A stretch of 34,658 bases of DNA from Palleronia aestuarii (lineage in GTDB: Bacteria > Pseudomonadota > Alphaproteobacteria > Rhodobacterales > Rhodobacteraceae): contig NZ_QKZL01000013.1 of NCBI RefSeq assembly GCF_003253995.1, forward strand, positions 1 to 34,658, read 5' to 3'. Within the stretch, counting starts at the first letter, position 1; the number at the start of each line of letters is the position of its first letter. Below are positions 15,444-22,794 of the stretch, piece after piece. Under the pieces are notes generated by a model. That model was given only the letters and a program-made list of their open reading frames with translations. It searched no databases and was not told the origin of the DNA. The position numbers and the translations under genes are program-made.

Positions 15444-16466
15444 GTGAAGAAAGGGGCATCGCGACCTCCCGGACCCCGCCGGGTCACCATGCAAGAGGTC
15501 GGCCGCATCGCCGGCGTGAGCCAGGTCACGGTCAGCCGCGCGCTGAGCGACCCCTCCAAGGTCTCGCCGGAGACACTGGCCAAGATCATGGGCGCGGTGG
15601 AGGCGACCGGGTTCGTGCCGAACGCCATCGCGGGCGCCCTCGCCTCGCGGAAATCGCGTCTCGTCAGCGCGCTCGTACCGTCGATCACCAACGTCGTCTA
15701 TTCCTCGATGGTGAGGGCGTTTTCAGAACGGCTCCGCGATCACGGCTACCAGATCCTCCTTTCGGAGACCGGTTTCGACCCGGAGGACGAGGAGGCCACG
15801 GTGGTGGCGCATCTTTCGCGCAGGCCGGACGCGATCATGCTGACCGGCATCCAGCATTCTCCGCAGGTCCGCCGTCTCCTTCTCGCGGCGGGCATCCCCG
15901 TCGTCGAGCTCTGGGACGTCTCCGACAGTCCGATCGACCTATGCGTCGGTTTCCACCATGTCGACGCCGCCCGGGCCGCGGCGGAGTTCGCGATCGATCG
16001 CGGCTATACCCACGCCGCCACTGTCACCGCGGGCGACGAACGCGCGAGGCGGCGGCAAGGGGGTTTCGCCGAACGCTTCGGGCGGAACAGCGCCGTCCCC
16101 GTTCCCGATTACGACGCGGGCGGCCCGGCAAGCATCGCCGCCGGCCGCGAGGGGTTCGCGGCCCTGCTCGCCGCCAACGATCTTCGCGGCGGCGTCATCT
16201 ATTGCAGCTCCGACATCCTCGCGCATGGCGTACTGATCGAGGCGCGGTCGCACGGGCTGACGATCCCCGGAGACATCGCGGTGATCGGTTTCGGCGACCA
16301 GGAATTCGCGCGCCATCTCGACCCCGCACTGACCACCGTTCGCATCGATCTGCCGAAACTCGGCCAGGCTGCCGCCGACGCCGTGCTGTCGCGCATCAAC
16401 GGTCAGACCGTCGCCTCGCCCGTCATCGATCTGCGCTTCGACATCATCGCACGCGCCTCGGCCTGA
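15444..16466 (+). CDS. LacI-family transcriptional regulator of the sugar-acid locus
   Basis: A 340-residue regulator. The N-terminal helix-turn-helix reads VTMQEVGRIAGVSQVTVSRA (residues 14-33), followed by the hinge segment FVPNAIAGALASRKSRLV, whose hinge helix inserts into the minor groove at central CG steps. The rest is the periplasmic-binding-protein fold for an effector, ending GLTIPGDIAVIGFGDQEFARHLDPALTTVRID. The start is GTG at 15444, preceded by a GGAGGCGAGGG stretch; an internal ATG at 15489 would cut into the helix-turn-helix. It sits 23 bp after tctA, so it is probably expressed with the transporter. It is the best candidate to bind the twin palindromes at 12151-12164 and 12270-12283, with a sugar acid or keto-deoxy acid as likely inducer. 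Confidence 0.9.
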   Translation: MKKGASRPPGPRRVTMQEVGRIAGVSQVTVSRALSDPSKVSPETLAKIMGAVEATGFVPNAIAGALASRKSRLVSALVPSITNVVYSSMVRAFSERLRDHGYQILLSETGFDPEDEEATVVAHLSRRPDAIMLTGIQHSPQVRRLLLAAGIPVVELWDVSDSPIDLCVGFHHVDAARAAAEFAIDRGYTHAATVTAGDERARRRQGGFAERFGRNSAVPVPDYDAGGPASIAAGREGFAALLAANDLRGGVIYCSSDILAHGVLIEARSHGLTIPGDIAVIGFGDQEFARHLDPALTTVRIDLPKLGQAAADAVLSRINGQTVASPVIDLRFDIIARASA

Positions 16467-16515
16467 CCGAGCCGGGAAGATCGATCGCAAGCAGCCGGGC
16501 TGATCCGGCCACGGC

Positions 16516-16541
16516 TTGACACGGGATCATGTATCTTTATT
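16516..16541 (+). promoter_or_regulatory. Probable promoter of the ars operon
   Basis: TTGACA at 16516-16521 is a perfect -35 box. The AT-rich run GTATCTTTATTTCT (16531-16544) must contain the -10 box, but no hexamer fits the 17-bp spacing well (TTTATT at 16536 is the nearest). GTATC (16531-16535) and GATAC (16555-16559) form a loose dyad around the start codon, where ArsR could bind. Confidence 0.45.
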
Positions 16542-16550
16542 TCTCGATTT

Positions 16551-16883
16551 ATGGATACGTTCACCGCCCTCGCCGCTTTCTCCGCCTTGAGCCAACCCAC
16601 CCGGCTCGAGACGTTCCGGCTTCTGGTCCGTGCCGGGCCGGATGGAATGATCGCGGGGCGGGTCGGAGAGGTGCTCGGGGTTCGCCAGAACACGCTCTCG
16701 ACGAACCTCGGAGTGTTGCGCAACGCCGGACTCGTGCGGACTGTTCGCGAGGGACGCGCGATCCGGTACTTCGCGGATTTCGATGGCCTGTCCGGGCTTC
16801 TGCGTTTCCTCCTGGAGGATTGCTGCGGCGGCGCACCGGAGCTTTGCCGGCCCCTCATCGACGATATCGCGTGCAATTGCTGA
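16551..16883 (+). CDS. arsR: ArsR-family arsenic-responsive repressor
   Basis: A 110-residue winged-helix repressor of the ArsR/SmtB family. ALSQPTRLETFRLLV opens the fold, VLGVRQNTLSTNLGVLRNAGLV (about residues 41-62) is the DNA-recognition helix-turn-helix, and VREGRAIRYFADF forms the wing. It lacks the ELCVCDL-type site of the E. coli protein. Instead it ends with Cys91-Cys92, Cys99, Cys108 and Cys110, resembling the C-terminal arsenite-binding cysteines of Acidithiobacillus-type ArsR. Arsenite binding would release it from the promoter. The ATG at 16551 has no visible Shine-Dalgarno sequence and lies about 30 bp from the -35 box, so translation may be leaderless. It heads arsR-acr3-arsC-arsH. 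Confidence 0.92.
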   Translation: MDTFTALAAFSALSQPTRLETFRLLVRAGPDGMIAGRVGEVLGVRQNTLSTNLGVLRNAGLVRTVREGRAIRYFADFDGLSGLLRFLLEDCCGGAPELCRPLIDDIACNC

Positions 16884-16910
16884 CGAACGAGAGCGGAGCG
16901 GATTGATCCC

Positions 16911-17957
16911 ATGACCGATGCGACAGAGGTTGCGCCCTCTCCCCTTGGATCGTTCGAGCGATTGCTGTCGCTTTGGGTCGCGCTCGCCATCGTGGCGGGA
17001 CTGATCCTCGGAAGCGTCGCTCCGGGGCTCTTCGCGGCGATCGCTTCGGCGGAAATCGCGTCCATCAACCTCGTCATCGCCGTCCTGATCTGGGCCATGG
17101 TCTATCCGATGATGATCAGCGTCGATTTCGGCGCGGTCGGCCAGGTCGCGCGGCAACCCAAGGGTCTTCTGCTGACGCTTGCAGTCAACTGGCTCGTCAA
17201 GCCGTTCACAATGGCGGCTCTGGCCGTGTTGTTCTTCGAGGTGATCTTTGCGCCCTTTCTCGCGCCCGAGGACGCGCAGCAATACATCGCGGGCCTGATC
17301 CTTCTCGGGGCGGCGCCCTGCACCGCCATGGTGTTCGTCTGGTCGCAGCTGACGCGCGGGGACGAGACCTACACGCTCGTCCAGGTCTCGGTGAACGATC
17401 TGATCATGATCGTCGCCTTCGCGCCGATCGTCGCGTTCCTCCTCGGTGTGACCGAGATCGCCGTACCGTGGGAAACGCTCGTCATAGCCACCCTACTCTA
17501 CGTGCTCCTGCCCCTCGCGGCCGGAGCGGTGACGCGGCGCGCCCTGAGAACGGAGGCGCGGATCGACGCCTTCACGGGGCGGGTGAAGCCGCTCTCGGCC
17601 ATCGGCCTCGTGGCGACTGTGGCCATCCTCTTCGGCCTGCAGGGGAGCGTGATCCTCGAGCGGCCACTCGTCATCGCGCTGATCGCGGTGCCCATCCTGA
17701 TCCAGAGCTACGGCATCTTCGCGCTGGCCTATGGGGCCGCCTGGGCGATGAAGGTCCCGCACAGGGTCGCCGCGCCCTGCGCCATGATCGGCACGTCGAA
17801 CTTCTTCGAACTCGCGGTGGCCGTCGCCATCAGCCTCTTCGGGCTGAACTCGGGCGCCGCACTCGCGACCGTGGTCGGCGTCCTCGTCGAGGTGCCGGTC
17901 ATGCTGTCGCTCGTCGCCTTCGCCAACCGGACCCGGTCCCGCTTTCAGGAGGCATGA
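16911..17957 (+). CDS. ACR3-family arsenite efflux transporter
   Basis: A 348-residue inner-membrane protein with ten hydrophobic helices, normal for the ACR3 (bile/arsenite/riboflavin transporter) family. [53 protein letters not shown] and [20 protein letters not shown] are ACR3 hallmarks, and the Cys of [10 protein letters not shown] is the conserved residue needed for transport. It expels arsenite, and possibly antimonite, using the membrane potential or proton gradient. It begins 27 bp after arsR; its stop overlaps the first possible ATG of arsC. The two-component ArsAB type is excluded: there is no arsA, and the sequence is not of the ArsB family. Confidence 0.94.
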   Translation: MTDATEVAPSPLGSFERLLSLWVALAIVAGLILGSVAPGLFAAIASAEIASINLVIAVLIWAMVYPMMISVDFGAVGQVARQPKGLLLTLAVNWLVKPFTMAALAVLFFEVIFAPFLAPEDAQQYIAGLILLGAAPCTAMVFVWSQLTRGDETYTLVQVSVNDLIMIVAFAPIVAFLLGVTEIAVPWETLVIATLLYVLLPLAAGAVTRRALRTEARIDAFTGRVKPLSAIGLVATVAILFGLQGSVILERPLVIALIAVPILIQSYGIFALAYGAAWAMKVPHRVAAPCAMIGTSNFFELAVAVAISLFGLNSGAALATVVGVLVEVPVMLSLVAFANRTRSRFQEA

Positions 17958-17959
17958 GA

Positions 17960-18355
17960 ATGGTCACGATCTTTCACAATCCCGATTGTGGCACGTCGCG
18001 CAACGTTCTCGCGATGATCCGGCAATCGGGCACGGAACCGGAGGTGATCCCCTATCTCGAGACCCCGCCCTCCCGCACGACGCTAGAGACGCTGATCGCG
18101 GAGATGGGCATCAAGCCGCGCGACCTCCTCCGGCGCAAGGGGACACCCTACGACGAACTCGGTCTCGACGACCCGGCCCTATCCGGCGCCGATCTCGTCG
18201 ATGCGATGATGGCACATCCGATCCTCATCAACCGGCCGATCGTCGCCACGCCGAAGGGCACGCGCCTTTGCCGTCCGTCGGAGCGGGTGCTCGACCTCCT
18301 CGACGGTGACGTCGGACCGTTCACCAAGGAGGACGGAGAGGTGGTGGCGCGATGA
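17960..18355 (+). CDS. arsC: Arsenate reductase, glutaredoxin-coupled ArsC type
   Basis: A 131-residue protein starting [17 protein letters not shown]. Cys10 corresponds to the catalytic cysteine of the plasmid R773-type ArsC/Spx fold. [14 protein letters not shown] and [20 protein letters not shown] carry the conserved arginines that hold arsenate. It reduces arsenate to arsenite with glutathione/glutaredoxin, feeding the ACR3 pump. Two in-frame ATGs exist: 17954 overlaps the acr3 stop (ATGA) but has only one base between it and AGGAGG (17947-17952), whereas 17960 has seven, so I chose 17960. Its end overlaps arsH by 4 bp. It is not the low-molecular-weight-phosphatase type of arsenate reductase. 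Confidence 0.93.
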   Translation: MVTIFHNPDCGTSRNVLAMIRQSGTEPEVIPYLETPPSRTTLETLIAEMGIKPRDLLRRKGTPYDELGLDDPALSGADLVDAMMAHPILINRPIVATPKGTRLCRPSERVLDLLDGDVGPFTKEDGEVVAR

Positions 18356-19074
18356 CGGTCCCGCCCTCCGACCTGCCGCCTATCGCAGCGGATCATCTTC
18401 GACCGATCGACACCGCGCTCTATGCCGCGCCGGGCGACGACGGGCACGCGCCGAGGCTCCTCATGCTCTACGGCTCCGTGCGGGAACGCTCCTTCTCCCG
18501 CCTCGCCGCCGAGGAAGGCGCGCGGCTTCTGCGCTGGTTCGGAGCAGAGGTGCGGTTCTTCGATCCGAGCGGCCTGCCGTTGCCCGATGCCGCACCCGCC
18601 GATCACCCCAAGGTCGCCGAGCTTCGCGACCTCGCCACCTGGTCGGAAGGCATGGTCTGGTCCTCTCCCGAACGGCATGGGGCGATGTCGGCCATCATGA
18701 AGGCGCAGATCGACTGGCTCCCGCTCTCCCTGGGCGGGGTGCGGCCGACGCAGGGCAAGACCCTCGCCCTGATGCAGGTCTGCGGCGGATCGCAGAGCTT
18801 CAACGCCGTGAACCAGATGCGGATCCTCGGGCGCTGGATGCGGATGGTGACGATCCCCAACCAATCCTCCATCCCGAAGGCCTGGGACGAATTCGACGAG
18901 GCGGGTCGGATGCGGCCCTCGCCTCTCTACCTGCGGATCGTGGATGTCATGGAGGAACTCGTGAAGTTCACCTGGATGACCCGCGGAAGGTCGTCCGACC
19001 TGACCGACCGCCATTCGGAGCGCGTCGAAAGCCACGAAGCTTTGTCCAGACGCGTGAACCAGAAGAAGGTCTGA
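18352..19074 (+). CDS. arsH: ArsH, NADPH-dependent FMN oxidoreductase for organoarsenicals
   Basis: A 240-residue flavoprotein of the ArsH family. [20 protein letters not shown] (from about residue 38) is the FMN-phosphate-binding loop of the flavodoxin-like fold. [21 protein letters not shown] is the ArsH/NADPH-FMN reductase signature, followed by [21 protein letters not shown]. ArsH oxidises trivalent methylated or aromatic arsenicals to the less toxic pentavalent forms and also reduces quinones or dyes. Start ATG 18352 overlaps the arsC stop (ATGA), indicating translational coupling. It is the last gene of the ars operon, followed by a hairpin with a T-run. Length is normal. Confidence 0.94.
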   Translation: MTVPPSDLPPIAADHLRPIDTALYAAPGDDGHAPRLLMLYGSVRERSFSRLAAEEGARLLRWFGAEVRFFDPSGLPLPDAAPADHPKVAELRDLATWSEGMVWSSPERHGAMSAIMKAQIDWLPLSLGGVRPTQGKTLALMQVCGGSQSFNAVNQMRILGRWMRMVTIPNQSSIPKAWDEFDEAGRMRPSPLYLRIVDVMEELVKFTWMTRGRSSDLTDRHSERVESHEALSRRVNQKKV

Positions 19075-19095
19075 CGCAGGATCACGCGACCCCGC

Positions 19096-19138
19096 AATGT
19101 CGCCGGCAGCCAGCCCGAGCTATCCTTCGACATTTTTT
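19096..19138 (+). terminator. Probable terminator of the ars operon
   Basis: AATGTCG (19096-19102) and CGACATT (19128-19134) form a 7-bp stem around a 25-base loop, and the right arm runs into a T6 tract (19133-19138), unusual in this GC-rich DNA. It starts 22 bp after the arsH stop. The large loop makes the hairpin weak, so the T-run is the stronger evidence. Confidence 0.5.
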
Positions 19139-19260
19139 CTTCAGCTTTTCGCACGCCGGAATCGGTCGCCTCGTCGAGCGCGAACCGATTTCTCTTCGTA
19201 CCCTGCCGCGATCGCGGCTGGTGAAGCCGACGAATGACGCCGGGGTTGGGTCGCGGAACC

Positions 19261-19290
19261 TTGACGCAGCCATTTGTACATCCATATACC
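19261..19290 (+). promoter_or_regulatory. Promoter of the RHH regulator/esterase unit
   Basis: TTGACG (19261-19266) and TATACC (19285-19290) are 18 bp apart, a good sigma70-type pair. The inferred transcription start, near 19297, falls inside a palindrome. Confidence 0.55.
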
Positions 19291-19304
19291 ATCCAAGTGG
19301 ATGG
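19289..19304. promoter_or_regulatory. 16-bp palindrome, likely autoregulatory operator of the RHH protein
   Basis: CCATCCAAGTGGATGG is a perfect dyad (7-bp arms, 2-base centre), with a further ATCCA half at 19280-19284. It overlaps the -10 box and the expected transcription start, the position at which ribbon-helix-helix repressors commonly control their own genes. That the adjacent RHH protein binds it is an inference from position. Confidence 0.55.
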
Positions 19305-19312
19305 ATATAGCG

Positions 19313-19729
19313 ATGCCGAAGATACACCAATTGTCGGAGAGAGCCGGTGAGACCGAAAAGATCACCATCAATCTCGGCCCCATCGACCTGGGCCGTATCG
19401 ACCTTCTCGTGCGCGAGGGGTTCTATTCCAACCGGACGGATTTCATCCGCACGGCAATCCGCACCCAATTGAGCTCGGAGGCAAGCGCGGTCGAACGATC
19501 GACGGAGCGGCACCGGTTCGAAACCGGCCTCTTCGACGTGACGCGCGCCGAACTCGAGCGCCTGCGCGCGGATGGGGAGGTGCTGCATCTCCGCGTTCTG
19601 GGCCTCGCGCGGATCGCGTCCGACGTGGACGCGGATCTCGCTCGGGCCACCATCGGATCGATCAGCGTGCTGGGCTCGCTGCAGGCCACCAAGGACGTCA
19701 AGGCGGCGCTCGCCGACCGCATAACCTGA
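19313..19729 (+). CDS. CopG/ribbon-helix-helix transcriptional regulator
   Basis: A 138-residue protein if it starts at ATG 19313 (MPKIHQLSERAGETEK). Upstream ATGs at 19301 and 19274 lie within the palindrome or promoter and are less likely. KITINLGPIDLGRIDLLVREGFYSNRTDFIRTAIRTQL is a classic ribbon-helix-helix: the beta-strand ITINL, the helix ending VREGFYSN and the second helix RTDFIRTAI. The remaining 90 residues form no domain I recognise and may bind a ligand or aid oligomerisation. It ends 31 bp before the esterase gene and probably shares its transcript. The pairing suggests it controls the esterase as well as itself. Confidence 0.82.
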   Translation: MPKIHQLSERAGETEKITINLGPIDLGRIDLLVREGFYSNRTDFIRTAIRTQLSSEASAVERSTERHRFETGLFDVTRAELERLRADGEVLHLRVLGLARIASDVDADLARATIGSISVLGSLQATKDVKAALADRIT

Positions 19730-19760
19730 CCGGACATTCCCGGCATCTAGGATCAAGACA

Positions 19761-20810
19761 ATGAAAAACGATTTCACGGCGGCCCTCGGGCGCGCACTCG
19801 AAGCCACGCGCGCCGGCGATCCCGCCGCCGCCACCGATTACATCCGCTCCGCTTTTTCTGGGGGAACGACGACCGAACCCTCGCCGGCGCAGCGGAACCA
19901 TCGGCCCGACGCGACCTTTCGCGGGATGCCCGATCTTTCCTCCCTGCCCGGGATGGCAGGGATGCCCGATCTGCCCGGAATGCACGACCTGCCCGGCCGC
20001 AAGCCCGCGAGGACCGTACCCGTTCCCGACGGCGCGACGGTCGAATGGCGCCGGATCGCGGGGCGCGACGTCCGTCTCTTCACCCCGTCGCCGCGCGAGG
20101 GTGGCCTCAAGGGGCTCGTCCTGATGCTGCACGGATGCACGCAGGCGCCGGACGATTTCGCCCTCGGCACCCGGATGGACGGCGCAGCGGAGGCGGCGGG
20201 CTTCGCGATCGCCTATCCCGAGCAGACCCGGACCCATAATATGAACGGGTGCTGGAACTGGTTCAGGGCACAGGACCAACAGGCGGGTTCCGGCGAGCCC
20301 GCGACGCTCTCGGCCATCGCGGTGGAACTTGCAGGCGAACTCGGGCTCGGTGGACGGGTCTTCGCCGCCGGGCTCTCCGCGGGCGGCGCCATGGCGGCGG
20401 TGCTGGCGGAAACGCATCCCGACCTCTTCACCGCCGTGGGCATCCATTCCGGTCTGCCGACCGGTGCTGCGACGGACATGCAGACCGCCTTCTCCGCGAT
20501 GCGGGGGGAGCGGGGCGGACGTCCCCTCGCCGTTCCGGGCATCGTCTTCCAGGGCACCGCCGACCGGACCGTGGCACCGGCCAATGCGCGGCATCTCGTT
20601 CCCGGCGACGGCATCGAGACGAGGCATGGTGAGGGCGCGCGCCGCTGGACGCGGTTGACCACGGGCCAGGGATCGGAGCTCTGGACGATAAAGGGCGCCG
20701 GACATGCCTGGTCGGGCGGCGATACCGCGGGCTCCTACGCCGATGCCGGCGGCCCCGATGCCTCCGCGGAGATGCTGCGGTTCTTCGGCGAGATCGCCGC
20801 GCGCAACTGA
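19761..20810 (+). CDS. PHB depolymerase-family alpha/beta-hydrolase esterase
   Basis: A 349-residue hydrolase of the polyhydroxybutyrate depolymerase/LpqC esterase family. HGC at residues 124-126 is the oxyanion-hole motif, Ser206 in GLSAGG the nucleophile, Asp268 in QGTADRTV and His315 in GAGHAWSGG the rest of the triad. NGCWNWF (162-168) is a further family motif. No signal peptide is visible; the first 50 residues are Ala-rich and helical, followed by a Gly-Met-Pro-Asp-Leu repeat (GMPDL, GMAGMPDLPGMHDLPG, 55-79). Substrates may be intracellular polyhydroxyalkanoate, short-chain esters or feruloyl-type esters; the sequence does not decide. It is followed by a strong hairpin. Confidence 0.86.
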   Translation: MKNDFTAALGRALEATRAGDPAAATDYIRSAFSGGTTTEPSPAQRNHRPDATFRGMPDLSSLPGMAGMPDLPGMHDLPGRKPARTVPVPDGATVEWRRIAGRDVRLFTPSPREGGLKGLVLMLHGCTQAPDDFALGTRMDGAAEAAGFAIAYPEQTRTHNMNGCWNWFRAQDQQAGSGEPATLSAIAVELAGELGLGGRVFAAGLSAGGAMAAVLAETHPDLFTAVGIHSGLPTGAATDMQTAFSAMRGERGGRPLAVPGIVFQGTADRTVAPANARHLVPGDGIETRHGEGARRWTRLTTGQGSELWTIKGAGHAWSGGDTAGSYADAGGPDASAEMLRFFGEIAARN

Positions 20811-20817
20811 GTAAAGC

Positions 20818-20840
20818 GCCCGCCGCCTGACGCGGCGGGC
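20818..20840 (+). terminator. Hairpin terminator after the esterase gene
   Basis: GCCCGCCGC (20818-20826) and GCGGCGGGC (20832-20840) make a perfect 9-bp stem with a 5-base loop, 7 bp after the esterase stop. Only a short, mixed T-containing stretch follows, as is common in GC-rich genomes. Confidence 0.7.
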
Positions 20841-21116
20841 CGTTCGATTGACATACGTGATCGCCGGTGGCTCCGGTCTCGTCGAGAGGGCCGGCATTCC
20901 CTATGGTGACGACACCGAGACCGCCCCCGAACATCGCATCGCCGCGAGAAAGACGGAAGATCACTTGCAAGACCCTGCCCGCCCGAAACCCGCCAGTTTC
21001 CAGCCGCGCGACGCCCGTTTCCGCGCGTCGATGGGGTATCGGGATGTTGACGCTTTCTCAGGGGCCGCACAGTAACGTGCGCAGGCCGAGCCGCCGATTT
21101 GGGAAGGGATGCCACC
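20841..21116. other. Intergenic stretch upstream of the AI-2E-family gene
   Basis: No credible gene. A 75-codon plus-strand frame (20848-21075) lacks a good start and resembles nothing I know. TTGACA at 20848-20853 and TTGACG at 21047-21052 are -35-like, but neither has a convincing -10 box at 16-18 bp. The promoter of the downstream gene should lie here. The last bases hold its ribosome binding site (GGGAAGGGA, 21100-21109). Confidence 0.4.
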
Positions 21117-22247
21117 GTGAATGACGCCTCGGACAAGCTCGATACGAGCGACACCTCGACCTTGCGGCAGATGCGGTCGATTCCGCGGTGGGCGGGGATC
21201 GCGATCTTCATCTATGCGACCATCTACACGCTGAGTTACGCCAAGTCGTTCCTCGTCCCGGTGGTGCTGGCCTTCCTGTTGACGCTGGTCTTCAGCCCGA
21301 TCCGGCGGGTCTTCGATCGTCGCGGAATCCCATCCGCGCTCACCTCGGCCCTCATCGTCCTGGGGCTCCTTGTGGTTAGCACAGTCATCCTCGGCACGCT
21401 CGCCATGCCGGTCGCCGGCTGGATCGACCGGGCCCCGATGATCACGGAGCAGATCCGTGAGCAGATCAGCGAGGTTTCGGGCGCCCTCAGCGGGATCCTG
21501 GAGGCGACCAAGCGCCTCACCGAACTCGGCGCCCCCGGGGACGACGTCGAACGGGTGGTGACGGCGGAGGGCGGCTACGCCACCGACCTCGCGACCCTCA
21601 TTCCCGGCATCGTCGCGCAGATCGTCTTTACCCTCGTCCTTCTGTTCTTCCTGCTCGCCTCGGGCGACATGTTCTACGAGAAGCTCGTCCACGTCATTCC
21701 GCGCTTCCGCGACAAACGCCGCGCGATGACCGCCATGCGCGACATCGAACGCAGGCTCTCGCGTTATCTCTTCACGATCACCGTGATCAACGTATCGCTC
21801 GGGATCTGCGTGGGCCTCGCGATGTGGTGGCTCGGCATGCCATCCCCGGCCATTTTCGGGATGATCGCGTTCCTCTTCAATTACGTGCCCTATCTCGGGG
21901 CGCTGGCCGGGATCGTCGTCGCCACCGCTGTGGCGCTCGTCTCGTTCGACGGGATCTTCCTGGGATGCGCCGTCGGCGGGGCGTATCTAGCCCTGACCTC
22001 GATCGAGGGGCAGCTCATCACACCCTATTTCGTCGGGCGCAGTTTGCGGCTCAACACCGTCGTGGTTTTCCTCGCCGTCTCGTTCTGGGCCTGGCTCTGG
22101 TCCGCCGTGGGCATGGTCGTCGCCGTTCCGCTGCTCGCCGCCCTGCGCACGGTCGCGGCCCATGTCGACGGGATGGGCGCCATCGCGGACTTCCTCGGCG
22201 AACGCCACTCGGAGGTTCAGGACGAAAGCGAAGCCGACACGTCCTGA
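21117..22247 (+). CDS. AI-2E/PerM family membrane transporter
   Basis: A 376-residue polytopic protein of the AI-2E transporter (UPF0118/PerM/YdiK) superfamily. After a short polar N-terminus there are paired helices around IAIFIYATIYTLSYAKSFLVPVV, a soluble amphipathic section (about 100-165), and a C-terminal helix set. The signature PYLGALAGIVVATAVAL is in the latter, as is GQLITPYFVGRSLRLNTVVVFLAV. Characterised relatives export AI-2 or act as Na+(Li+)/H+ antiporters, so the substrate is open. Start GTG 21117 follows GGGAAGGGATGCCACC; a TTG at 21099 is an in-frame alternative. The gene converges on regA with 13 bp between stops. Confidence 0.85.
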   Translation: MNDASDKLDTSDTSTLRQMRSIPRWAGIAIFIYATIYTLSYAKSFLVPVVLAFLLTLVFSPIRRVFDRRGIPSALTSALIVLGLLVVSTVILGTLAMPVAGWIDRAPMITEQIREQISEVSGALSGILEATKRLTELGAPGDDVERVVTAEGGYATDLATLIPGIVAQIVFTLVLLFFLLASGDMFYEKLVHVIPRFRDKRRAMTAMRDIERRLSRYLFTITVINVSLGICVGLAMWWLGMPSPAIFGMIAFLFNYVPYLGALAGIVVATAVALVSFDGIFLGCAVGGAYLALTSIEGQLITPYFVGRSLRLNTVVVFLAVSFWAWLWSAVGMVVAVPLLAALRTVAAHVDGMGAIADFLGERHSEVQDESEADTS

Positions 22248-22260
22248 GCCGCCGCGCGGT

Positions 22261-22794
22261 TCAGCCGACCTGCCGCTTGCCGAGCTTGCGCGCCAGCGTG
22301 CGGCGATGCATGCCGAGCCGGCGGGCCGCCTCCGAGATGTTGAAGTCGCATTCCGCGAGCACCTCGTGGATGCGCTCCCATTCGATCGTCTTGATCGACG
22401 TCGGCCGGAAGGTGACGGAAACGTCCGGATTTCCCTCGCCGCGGGCGAAAGCGGCCTCGATGTCGTCGGTGTTGGAGGGTTTGGCGAGGTAATGGCACGC
22501 GCCGAGCTTGATCGCTTCCACGGCGGTGGCGATGCTCGCGAACCCCGTCAGGACGACGATCTTCATGTCGCTGTCGCGCTCGTGCAGCGCCTTCACGCAT
22601 TCGAGGCCGGAGCCGTCGCCGAGTTTCAGGTCGACCACCGCGAAATCCGGCGTCTCCTCGCGCACCGCCTCGTGGGCCGCGGCGACGCCGGACGCATGGC
22701 TCACGACGTATCCGCGCCGTTCGAAGGACCGGATGAGGGTCCGCGAGAGTGCCGCGTCGTCTTCGATGATGAGCAGGGTCGGCCTAAGCTCCAT
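22261..22794 (-). CDS. regA: RegA/PrrA/ActR-type redox response regulator
   Basis: A 177-residue response regulator. Receiver-domain residues are Asp12-Asp13 (IIEDDA), phospho-acceptor Asp55 (VVDLKLGDGSGLE), Thr83 and Lys105 (LAKP). The C-terminal Fis-type helix-turn-helix (about 137-171: ECDFNISEAARRLGMHRRTLARKL) is nearly invariant in RegA/PrrA/ActR proteins of alphaproteobacteria. Phosphorylated by RegB, it controls photosynthesis, respiration, nitrogen and carbon fixation genes according to redox state. Its start overlaps the end of regB by 11 bp. It is the last gene of the cyo-surf1-regBA chain. It is slightly shorter than the usual 184 residues, but the core is intact. Confidence 0.95.
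   Translation of the reverse strand: MELRPTLLIIEDDAALSRTLIRSFERRGYVVSHASGVAAAHEAVREETPDFAVVDLKLGDGSGLECVKALHERDSDMKIVVLTGFASIATAVEAIKLGACHYLAKPSNTDDIEAAFARGEGNPDVSVTFRPTSIKTIEWERIHEVLAECDFNISEAARRLGMHRRTLARKLGKRQVG

Noticed and set aside
18352-19074. arsH read as a generic NAD(P)H:quinone/azo reductase
   Set aside because: The family overlaps, but the [19 protein letters not shown] and [12 protein letters not shown] motifs and the ars operon context point to ArsH.
19496-19530. GGTTCGAAAC, resembling a tRNA T-loop
   Set aside because: It lies inside the RHH coding frame, and no cloverleaf can be drawn around it.
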